A stretch of 64,000 nt of DNA from Streptomyces sp. NBC_01431. GTDB lineage: Bacteria > Actinomycetota > Actinomycetes > Streptomycetales > Streptomycetaceae. Numbering within the stretch: the first letter of the stretch is position 1; each line of letters begins with the position of its first letter. The stretch spans positions 6,138,001-6,202,000 of the forward strand of contig NZ_CP109496.1 of assembly GCF_036231355.1 (NCBI RefSeq). Direction: 5' to 3'. Under the pieces are notes generated by a model, which saw nothing but the letters and a program-made list of their open reading frames with translations, did not search any database and had not been told where the DNA came from. A program made the position numbers and the translations under genes. Shown in pieces: positions 8,084 through 14,378 of this stretch.

Positions 8084-9994
8084 ATGACGGCCGAGTTGGT
8101 ACGGGGACAGAACCATCCCCTGGCCCAGACCCGACTGGAAATCAGGGTGTCGGTCGGCACCCCGGTCGTGGTGGGCGCCACACTCGGCGACGAGCACGGC
8201 ACGGTGCGCGGAGCGGAGCGGGTCTGCCACCCTGGCGCGCCGACCCTGCCCGGCCTGGAAGTCTCCCAGCAGGCCGCCGCCGACCACCGCATGGCCGTCG
8301 ACCTGGAGGCACTGGACGACGAGGTGCACCGGGTGAGCGTGCTCCTCGCCCTGCCCGCCAACCAGGGCCCCAGCCGTTTCGCGGCCGTCGCAGCCCCCTT
8401 CGTCGCCGTCACAGGCCTCGACGGCACCGAGATCGCCGGCTACACCATCACCGGCCTCGGCGTGGAGTCCGCCGTCGTCGCCCTGGAGCTCTACCGCCGC
8501 CAGGGCGCCTGGAAGATCCGCGCCGTCGGGCAGGGGTACGCGGGCGGCCTCGCCGAAATGCTCGCCGACCAGGGCCTGCCCGAGGCACGGCAGCTGGCCG
8601 CCGCGATCCAGGACGCGATCGCCGTCGGTGCCTCCCGCTCTGTGGCGGCGCCCCTGCCCCGTACGGGCGACGATGCCCGGGTACGGACGTCCGCGCCCGG
8701 TCCGGCGGGCGGGCCCGCACCGGTGGACGGTCAACAGCCCCTCGCCCCGCCCCAGTCGGCGGCCGGCGGTGCCATCGACTACGCGCATCCGCGCCGGCAG
8801 AGCACCGCGCCACCGCCACCGCCCCCGGCCGCGCCGCCCGCCGCCCCCGGCGAGCCCGCCCGGCCCGTCGCGGGCGACGCCACCGGCTGGTCCATGGACG
8901 AGCGGCTCTACAACCAGGTGTGGGGCATGTTCGAGGACCTGGCCCGCACCATCGCCGCCTACCGCAGCGCCGTCGACTTCGCCGACTCGCGGATGGAGCA
9001 GGAGCTGGACCGCGCCTTGTCCGACCCGCGCGGCCGCATCGGCTCGGCAGGGGACCAGGCGCGCGAGGAGGCCCGGACCAAGCGCGAGCAGCTCGTCGAG
9101 CGGGCCCGGGAGGCGCTGGATCGCGATCTCGCCCAGCTGACCGCCGAATCCGAGGTCGTCGAGCCGGCTCTGCCGCCCGCCTACGCCCGCTGGGACAGTC
9201 CGGTGTGGCACGCCTACCGGGCTCCGATGGAGCTCCCCATGGCGCTGCGGATCGGCGATCTGCATCTGCCCGAGCAGCCGGAACTGCGCATTCCGATGCT
9301 GGTCCGGCTGCCGCTCGAGCGGGGCCTGTGGATCGATTCAGGTCGTACCGGCTTCGAAGAGGCCGCCTTCATGGACCCCGACCGGATCAAGGGCCTGGCG
9401 ATGGACACGGCGGTGGCGGTCGCGGCCCGGCTGCTCGCGGTCTATCCGGCGCATGAGTTCGCGGTCCACGTCATCGACCCGGCGGGCTCGGCCGCGGTCC
9501 GCCTCGCCCCGCTCACCCGCGCGGGGGTGCTCGCCGCACCGCCCGCGGCGGGAGCCGCCGGGGTAAGCGAAGTACTCGCCCGGCTCACCCAGCGTGTGGA
9601 CCTCGTGCAGATGGCGGTCCGGGGCGGCGCGGGCGCCGACGCGCTGCCGCCCGGCGTGGACACCGCGGAACAGTTGTTGATCGTCAATGACTTTCCGCAC
9701 GGTTTCGACGACCGTGCCCTGAACCAACTGCGCTACCTCGCCGACGAGGGGCCGTCGGTCGGCGTGCACCTCCTGATGGTCGCCGATCGCGAGGAGGCCA
9801 GCGAGTACGGGCCGGTCCTCCAGCCGCTGTGGCGCTCGCTGCTCAGGCTGACGCCGGTGCCCGACGACCACCTCGCCGACCCGTGGGTGGGGCACGCCTG
9901 GACGTACGAGCCGCCGTTGGAGCCGCCCGCCAGCCGGATCCTGGAGCAGGTCCTCGGCCAGGTCGGCGCCGCCCGCGAAGCCGGGCCCCGTTAG
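8084..9994 (+). CDS. TerD-domain protein fused to an FtsK/SpoIIIE-like degenerate ATPase domain
   Basis: 636 aa, three parts. Residues ~1-190 are a TerD domain (NHPLAQTRLEIRV, HRMAVDLEALDDEVHRVSVLLALP, GTEIAGYTITGLGVESAVVALELYRR). Residues ~195-265 are a Pro/Ala-rich linker. Residues ~270-345 look like a charged coiled coil (RMEQELDRALSDPRG, EARTKREQLVERAREALDRD). The C-terminal ~260 residues resemble the FtsK/SpoIIIE motor fold, with a Walker-B-like strand TAEQLLIVNDFPHGFDD and GPSVGVHLLMVADR, but no GxxxxGK[ST] Walker A is present: the equivalent region reads IDSGRTGFEEAAF. ATP hydrolysis is therefore doubtful. ATG 8084 has GAGGGGACAGAGG upstream. The role is unknown; linkage to terD and terC suggests envelope or stress defence. 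Confidence 0.8.
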   Translation: MTAELVRGQNHPLAQTRLEIRVSVGTPVVVGATLGDEHGTVRGAERVCHPGAPTLPGLEVSQQAAADHRMAVDLEALDDEVHRVSVLLALPANQGPSRFAAVAAPFVAVTGLDGTEIAGYTITGLGVESAVVALELYRRQGAWKIRAVGQGYAGGLAEMLADQGLPEARQLAAAIQDAIAVGASRSVAAPLPRTGDDARVRTSAPGPAGGPAPVDGQQPLAPPQSAAGGAIDYAHPRRQSTAPPPPPPAAPPAAPGEPARPVAGDATGWSMDERLYNQVWGMFEDLARTIAAYRSAVDFADSRMEQELDRALSDPRGRIGSAGDQAREEARTKREQLVERAREALDRDLAQLTAESEVVEPALPPAYARWDSPVWHAYRAPMELPMALRIGDLHLPEQPELRIPMLVRLPLERGLWIDSGRTGFEEAAFMDPDRIKGLAMDTAVAVAARLLAVYPAHEFAVHVIDPAGSAAVRLAPLTRAGVLAAPPAAGAAGVSEVLARLTQRVDLVQMAVRGGAGADALPPGVDTAEQLLIVNDFPHGFDDRALNQLRYLADEGPSVGVHLLMVADREEASEYGPVLQPLWRSLLRLTPVPDDHLADPWVGHAWTYEPPLEPPASRILEQVLGQVGAAREAGPR

Positions 9995-10084
9995 CGGCCT
10001 CCGCCGCCGGAAACCCGAACCGTCGGCGTAACGACCGGGGCAGCCCAGCCCACCTGGGCATTTGAGCAGTCTTTACCAATCTCT

Positions 10085-10113
10085 TTACTGTTCCTTGGTG
10101 ATTCGGGTAGGCT
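10085..10113 (+). promoter_or_regulatory. Promoter of the terC riboswitch transcript
   Basis: TTACTG (10085-10090), 17-nt spacer, TAGGCT (10108-10113). The predicted start near 10120 coincides with the 5' edge of the riboswitch aptamer. Confidence 0.55.
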
Positions 10114-10120
10114 CCCTTCC

Positions 10121-10236
10121 AGCGGAGGGGAGTACTCCCGGCTGCGGCGTTCCCGTCAATACGGACCCACGGGACGGGTCCCGGGACGCCGGCCCGCGGC
10201 GCGAGGAAGGCGCCCGGGTGGAAGAGACCTCCGGCA
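10121..10236 (+). ncRNA. yybP-ykoY (Mn2+) riboswitch aptamer upstream of terC
   Basis: The conserved landmarks of the yybP-ykoY class appear in order: the 5' element GGAGGGGAGTA (10124-10134), the internal CCGTCAATACGG (10153-10164), and the 3' element AAGAGACCTCC (10222-10232), which closes P1 with GGAGG (10124-10128). Between them GC-rich arms form the expected extra helices. In this class L1 and L3 dock around two metal ions and sense Mn2+. The downstream gene is TerC family, the family to which the eponymous YkoY belongs. The identification rests on motif recognition, not on a covariance search. Confidence 0.85.
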
Positions 10237-10273
10237 GCGACGACGCTGATCAGTAGCCGTACGACGCCGGAGG
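10228..10273 (+). promoter_or_regulatory. Riboswitch expression platform: anti-SD CCTCCGGC and terC SD
   Basis: CCTCCGGC (10228-10235), which includes the 3' strand of riboswitch P1, is perfectly complementary over 8 nt to GCCGGAGG (10266-10273), the terC ribosome site. The two pairings are mutually exclusive, so metal binding that stabilises P1 should free the ribosome site and switch terC translation on. Confidence 0.7.
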
Positions 10274-10277
10274 CGCA

Positions 10278-11258
10278 GTGGACGTTTCAATGACCCTGTG
10301 GGTACTGACCATCCTTGGTCTGTGTGCCCTGATCGCGGCCGACTTCTTCATCGGGCGCAAGCCCCATGACGTGTCGGTCAAGGAAGCCGGCATCTGGACC
10401 GTGGTCTGGATCGTGCTGGCCGCGCTCTTCGGCCTCGGCCTGCTGTTCTTCGGCAACAGCCAGGCGTCGGGCGAGTTCTTCGCCGGCTTCATCACCGAGA
10501 AGTCGCTCTCCGTCGACAACCTCTTCGTCTTCATCCTGATCATGGCGAAGTTCTCGGTCCCCTCGCACCTCCAGCAACGGGTGCTGCTCTTCGGCGTGTT
10601 GATCGCCCTCGTGCTGCGCGCGATCTTCATCGCGGCCGGTGCCGCGGTGATCGCCAACTTCTCCTGGGTCTTCTACATCTTCGGCGCGTTCCTGATCTAC
10701 ACCGCGTGGAAGCTCATCCAGGAGGCGCGATCCGGCGACGAGGAGGAGGAGTTCGAGGAGAACCGTCTCCTGAAGTCCGTCGAGAAGAAGTTCGGCGTCG
10801 CCGACAGGTACCACGGCACCAAGCTCTTCGTGCGGAAGAACGGCAAGAAGATCCTGACGCCGCTGATGGTCGTCATGCTCGCCATCGGCACCACCGACGT
10901 GCTCTTCGCGATGGACTCCATCCCCGCGATCTTCGGCCTGACCCAGGACCCGTACATCGTCTTCACCGCCAACGCCTTCGCGCTGATGGGTCTGCGCCAG
11001 CTGTACTTCCTGATCGGCGGACTGCTCAAGAAGCTGGTCCACCTCAGCTACGGCCTCTCGGTGATCCTCGGCTTCATCGGTGTGAAGCTGGTGCTGCACG
11101 CCCTGCACGAGAACGGGGTGCACGTCCCCGAGATCTCCATCCCGGTCTCGCTCGCCGTCATCTGCGGAGTGCTGATCATCACCACCATCACCAGCCTCGT
11201 GGCCACCAAGGGGCAGGCGCCGGCCGAGGAGCCCCAGAAGGACAGCGTCGGCGCCTGA
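10278..11258 (+). CDS. terC: TerC-family integral membrane protein (probable metal exporter)
   Basis: 326 aa with nine or so membrane spans. TerC proteins are linked to tellurite resistance and, in B. subtilis, to Mn2+ efflux and metalation of secreted enzymes. Typical family pieces are visible: ADFFIGRKPHDVSVKEA, FFAGFITEKSLSVDNLFVF (acidic and Asn residues inside membrane segments), the loop ARSGDEEEEFEENRLLKSVEKKF, and LAIGTTDVLFAMDSIPAIFG. GTG 10278 is taken as start because GGAGG (10269-10273) lies 4 nt upstream; an in-frame ATG at 10290 is the alternative. Control by the upstream manganese riboswitch strongly suggests a Mn2+-related role. Confidence 0.92.
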   Translation: MDVSMTLWVLTILGLCALIAADFFIGRKPHDVSVKEAGIWTVVWIVLAALFGLGLLFFGNSQASGEFFAGFITEKSLSVDNLFVFILIMAKFSVPSHLQQRVLLFGVLIALVLRAIFIAAGAAVIANFSWVFYIFGAFLIYTAWKLIQEARSGDEEEEFEENRLLKSVEKKFGVADRYHGTKLFVRKNGKKILTPLMVVMLAIGTTDVLFAMDSIPAIFGLTQDPYIVFTANAFALMGLRQLYFLIGGLLKKLVHLSYGLSVILGFIGVKLVLHALHENGVHVPEISIPVSLAVICGVLIITTITSLVATKGQAPAEEPQKDSVGA

Positions 11259-11280
11259 CCGGCGGTGGTGAGGCGGCCCG

Positions 11281-12600
11281 TTACGCCGGGGCCGCCTCCG
11301 GCTTCGCCCCGGAGCCCGGCTCCGCCACCGCGGTGGGCCGGGTCTCCGGAAGCAGCGCGAAACAGCCCAGACTCAACAGCCCGACCCCGGTCAGATATCC
11401 GGCGACCCCCCACGGTGTGCCCTCACCGCGGGACAGGGCCGTCGCCACGATCGGGGTGAGCGCACCGCCGAGCACCCCGCCCAGGTTGTAGCCGACCGCG
11501 GCACCCGTGCAGCGCACCCTCGGGTCGTACAGCTCCGGCAGATACGCCGCGATCACCGCGAACATCAGGATGAACGCCAGCATCGCGCCGAGGAATCCGG
11601 CGAACATCAGCAGCGGCTCGGCGGTCGCGAGCAGCGCGACCATGGGGAACATCCACACGACGGTCGCCGCGCAGCCCGCCAGGCAGAGCGGTCGTCGGCC
11701 GTAGCGGTCGCCGAGCAGGGCCGCGAACGGAGTCAGCACGCCCATGACCGCGACGGCCGCCATGATGCAGACCAGCATCACCGTGCGGTCGACGCCCAGC
11801 CGTTCCGTCGCGTACGCGAGTGACCAGGTGGACACCGTGTAGAAGACGGCGTAACCGACCGCCAGGGCCCCCGCAGTCAGCAGCACCAACCGCCAATGGC
11901 CGCGCGCCACTTCGAGCACCGGCAGCCTGGCCGGCTCGCCCATCTCGCGGAACTGCGGCGTCTCCGCCAGTGAGGTGCGCAGCAGCAGCCCGGTCAGCGC
12001 GAGCAGCCCGGCACCCCAGAACGGCACCCGCCATCCCCAGTCGCGGAACTCGGCGTCGGTCAGCCCGGCGGACAGTGCGAGCACCACCCCGTTGGCGAGC
12101 AGGAAGCCGGTCGAGGGCCCGATCTGCGGAAAGCTCGCCCACAGGGCGCGGCGGTGTGCGGGCGCGTGCTCGGCGGTGAGCAGCACCGCGCCGCCCCATT
12201 CGCCGCCGAGCCCGAGCCCCTGAAGGAAGCGCAGCAACAAGAGAAGAACGGGCGCGGCGACGCCGATCGTGGCGTACGGGGGCACACAGCCGACCGCCAC
12301 CGTCGCGAGGCCGGTCAGCGTCAGCGAGGCGAACATCACCGGGCGGCGGCCGTAGCGGTCGCCGATGTGTCCGAAGACGACCGAGCCCAGGGGGCGGGCC
12401 AGGAAACCGGCCCCAAATGTGCCGAAGGCGGCCAGAGTTCCCGCGAGCGCGGAGAACGTCGGAAAGAAGAGCGGGCCGAGGACGAGGGCGGCAGCGGTCC
12501 CGTAGACGAAGAAGTCGTAGAACTCGATGGCGGTCCCCGCGAGCGAGGCGGCCGCGAGGCGGACCATCGAGGGGGCGGCCAGTGCAGTGGTGGTGCGCAT
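11281..12600 (-). CDS. MHS-family MFS metabolite:H+ symporter
   Basis: 439 aa from ATG 12600 (an in-frame start at 12627 would add 9 residues). Twelve spans. Features of the metabolite:H+ symporter subfamily (ProP, ShiA, KgtP) are clear: AGTAIEFYDFFVYGTAAAL in helix 1, FGHIGDRYGRRPVMFASL in the 2/3 loop, and LLRFLQGLGLGGEWGGAVLLTAEHAP in helix 4/5. Substrates of the family are organic acids, betaines and similar; which one cannot be read here. It converges on terC with a 22-nt gap between stop codons. Confidence 0.9.
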   Translation of the reverse strand: MRTTTALAAPSMVRLAAASLAGTAIEFYDFFVYGTAAALVLGPLFFPTFSALAGTLAAFGTFGAGFLARPLGSVVFGHIGDRYGRRPVMFASLTLTGLATVAVGCVPPYATIGVAAPVLLLLLRFLQGLGLGGEWGGAVLLTAEHAPAHRRALWASFPQIGPSTGFLLANGVVLALSAGLTDAEFRDWGWRVPFWGAGLLALTGLLLRTSLAETPQFREMGEPARLPVLEVARGHWRLVLLTAGALAVGYAVFYTVSTWSLAYATERLGVDRTVMLVCIMAAVAVMGVLTPFAALLGDRYGRRPLCLAGCAATVVWMFPMVALLATAEPLLMFAGFLGAMLAFILMFAVIAAYLPELYDPRVRCTGAAVGYNLGGVLGGALTPIVATALSRGEGTPWGVAGYLTGVGLLSLGCFALLPETRPTAVAEPGSGAKPEAAPA

Positions 12601-12688
12601 GGTGCGCCAACTACCCGCAGTGATCATGTGTTACGGGGGCGCGCGGAAGCTCACCGCACGGCGGTCGGGGGCACTTCCGCGCCCCCGA

Positions 12689-12711
12689 TTGTCAGTGGCG
12701 GGTGCCACGAT
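12689..12711 (+). promoter_or_regulatory. Orphan DNA-damage-type promoter reading into the MBL gene 3' end
   Basis: TTGTCAGTGGC (12689-12699), N6, CACGAT (12706-12711), then 6 nt and an ATG at 12718: the same geometry as the uvrB promoter. The ATG opens a frame (MDHFLAPIVPVPPPDPAAEP...) that soon enters sequence antisense to the MBL hydrolase. No recognisable gene follows, so this may drive a short leaderless ORF, a gene remnant or an antisense RNA. Confidence 0.55.
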
Positions 12712-12789
12712 CGAAGCATGGACCACTTCCTCGCGCCGATCGTGCCGGTTCCGCCACCGGACCCGGCGGCGGAACCCGCCGCCGGGCGG

Positions 12790-13446
12790 CTACCAGCCCC
12801 GTGCGTGCCACTCCGGCAGGTGCGGGCGCTCGTCGCCGAGCGTCGTGTCGTCGCCGTGGCCGGGATACACCCAGGTCTCGTCCGGCAGGGCGTCGAAGAG
12901 CTTGGCCTCGACATCGCGGATGAGGCTGGCGAACGCCTCCGGGTCCTTCCAGGTGTTGCCCACGCCGCCGGGGAAGAGGCAGTCGCCGGTGAACACGTGG
13001 GGGTGGCCGTGCGGGTCGTCGTAGACGAGGGCGATCGAGCCGGGGGTGTGGCCGACGAGGTGGCGCGCGGTCAGTTCGACCCGTCCGACCTTGATCGTGT
13101 CCCCGTCCTCGACGGCGACATCGGTCGGCACCGGGATGCCTTCGGCGTCGTACCGGCCGGCATAGGTGCGCGCGCCGGTCGCCGCGACGACCTCGGCGAG
13201 CGCCTGCCAGTGGTCGCCGTGACGGTGCGTGGTGACGACGGACGCGATGCCGTCGTCACCGATCAGCGTCAGCAGCGTCGAGGGCTCGGCCGCCGCGTCG
13301 ATGAGCAGCTGCTCGCCGGTGTTCCGGCAGCGCAGCAGGTACGCGTTGTTGTTCATCGATCCGACGGCGACCTTGGAGATCATCAGGTCTGTCAGCTCGT
13401 GCACATCGGCAGGGCCGCCGACCTTCACCGCTCCGCTGTACGTCAT
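12790..13446 (-). CDS. MBL-fold metallo-hydrolase (glyoxalase II-like)
   Basis: 218 aa. The zinc-binding signature THRHGDHW (HxHxDH core, residues ~73-80) is followed by the downstream ligands: H in LVGHTPGS (~112), D in VFTGDCLFPGG (~132-136) and H in WVYPGHGDDT (~196-198). All metal ligands of a two-zinc MBL hydrolase are present. The overall size and the TPGS/FTGD/PGHG spacing fit the hydroxyacylglutathione-hydrolase-like group; in mycothiol-using bacteria the substrate would be a mycothiol or other thioester. Start ATG 13446 follows a TAGGCT -10 by 6 nt, a leaderless start. The gene lies just downstream of the mycothiol-dependent isomerase-family gene on the same strand (21-nt gap). Confidence 0.9.
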   Translation of the reverse strand: MTYSGAVKVGGPADVHELTDLMISKVAVGSMNNNAYLLRCRNTGEQLLIDAAAEPSTLLTLIGDDGIASVVTTHRHGDHWQALAEVVAATGARTYAGRYDAEGIPVPTDVAVEDGDTIKVGRVELTARHLVGHTPGSIALVYDDPHGHPHVFTGDCLFPGGVGNTWKDPEAFASLIRDVEAKLFDALPDETWVYPGHGDDTTLGDERPHLPEWHARGW

Positions 13447-13452
13447 GGGCTC

Positions 13453-13458
13453 AGCCTA
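13453..13458 (-). promoter_or_regulatory. -10 hexamer TAGGCT of the MBL gene
   Basis: On the minus strand TAGGCT ends 6 nt before ATG 13446, the leaderless spacing. It lies in the short gap to the upstream gene, so the MBL gene probably has its own promoter. Confidence 0.5.
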
Positions 13459-13467
13459 TCGCCGGGG

Positions 13468-14157
13468 TCACAGCGGGGGCAGGGCGGGCAACGCCCCGCC
13501 GGTCGCCTTCAAGGCCGCGCCGTCGCGCCGTCCCGCGAGCCAGCCGACCAGGTCCGCGGCCGGGCCCGTCACCTGGACCGGGCCGCCCTGGGCGCCGCCG
13601 CCGGTGGTCCAGCTCCGGCCCTGGTCGTCGGTCAGGGTGAGGGCGGGGAGGCTCTTGTGCCCGGCGAACCGATCCGTGAGGAAGTCGATCTCGCGGCGCA
13701 CGAAGTCCCCGGGCAGGTCCTCCAGCTCGTATCCGAGCCCGAGGTCCACGTGGTGCAGCTCGACCTCGATGAGCCGCCTGAAGGGCACGCGGGCGGCCTC
13801 GTCGGTCACGCCGTTGCGGAGCTCGACCGTGCGCGACCAGTCGGCGGGGCGGTCGCCCGTAGCCTGGAAGGTGGCCGCGCTCTCGCGCACGTCGGCGAGC
13901 TGGACGTCCAGTGGACGCGGCGCGTCCCGGTCGATGTCGGCGTCCCGGGCCTCGGAGCTCGCATACATGGGCCGCCCCTCCAGCACGTTGACGAGCGCAT
14001 CCGCGTTTCGTGCGATATGGGCCAGCACATGACCGCGGCTCCAGCCGGGGAGCCGTGACGGCTCAGCCACGGAGGCGTTGTCCAGTGCGGCGGCCGCGGT
14101 GAGCAGCCGTTCGGTGGCTTCGCGTACAGAGGCCAGGTCGCGCGCGTGATCAATCAT
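13468..14157 (-). CDS. Maleylpyruvate isomerase-family mycothiol-dependent protein
   Basis: 229 aa. The N-terminal ~150 residues match the DinB-like mycothiol-dependent maleylpyruvate isomerase fold: LDNASVAEPSRLPGWSRGHVLAHIARNADAL (helix carrying the first metal-ligand His) and RLIEVELHHVDLGLGYELEDLP (the second HxxD-type ligand pair). The C-terminal part is the smaller MDMPI_C-like domain (ALTLTDDQGRSW, GPAADLVGWLAGR). Such enzymes use mycothiol as cofactor for isomerisation or conjugation; the substrate here is unknown. Start ATG 14157 lies 7 nt after TATCGT (14170-14165), fitting a leaderless transcript, although a longer open frame exists upstream. Confidence 0.85.
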   Translation of the reverse strand: MIDHARDLASVREATERLLTAAAALDNASVAEPSRLPGWSRGHVLAHIARNADALVNVLEGRPMYASSEARDADIDRDAPRPLDVQLADVRESAATFQATGDRPADWSRTVELRNGVTDEAARVPFRRLIEVELHHVDLGLGYELEDLPGDFVRREIDFLTDRFAGHKSLPALTLTDDQGRSWTTGGGAQGGPVQVTGPAADLVGWLAGRRDGAALKATGGALPALPPL

Positions 14158-14164
14158 GGCGCCG

Positions 14165-14170
14165 ACGATA
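14165..14170 (-). promoter_or_regulatory. -10 hexamer TATCGT of the mycothiol-dependent isomerase gene
   Basis: TATCGT on the minus strand ends 7 nt before ATG 14157. Confidence 0.45.
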
Positions 14171-14378
14171 GCCCCGCCACTCATTTGGGTGAAGGAGGCT
14201 GGACGAGTCCGTAAATCGAATGCGCGTGCTATACGCTCGATGTGGGATCGCTCATCGACCTTTCGCTGAGCCGCACAGTTCCCCCAAGACTTCACCGACA
14301 GCAATCCGGCGCCCCCCATACCCTGGGACGGGGGCTCCTGTAGCTCCCTCGCTTCTCTCTAGAAAGGTGCGGACCGGC

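Noticed and set aside
12718..14058. 446-codon plus-strand frame from the orphan promoter as a full-length protein gene
   Set aside because: Beyond the first ~24 codons it is antisense to the MBL and mycothiol-isomerase genes, both with intact catalytic motifs. Only the promoter and possible short product are kept as a finding.
14220..14378. LexA/SOS box or TTGTCAG promoter for uvrA
   Set aside because: Neither a GAAC-N4-GTTC type box nor the TTGTCAG motif could be found in the ~160 nt before the uvrA GTG.
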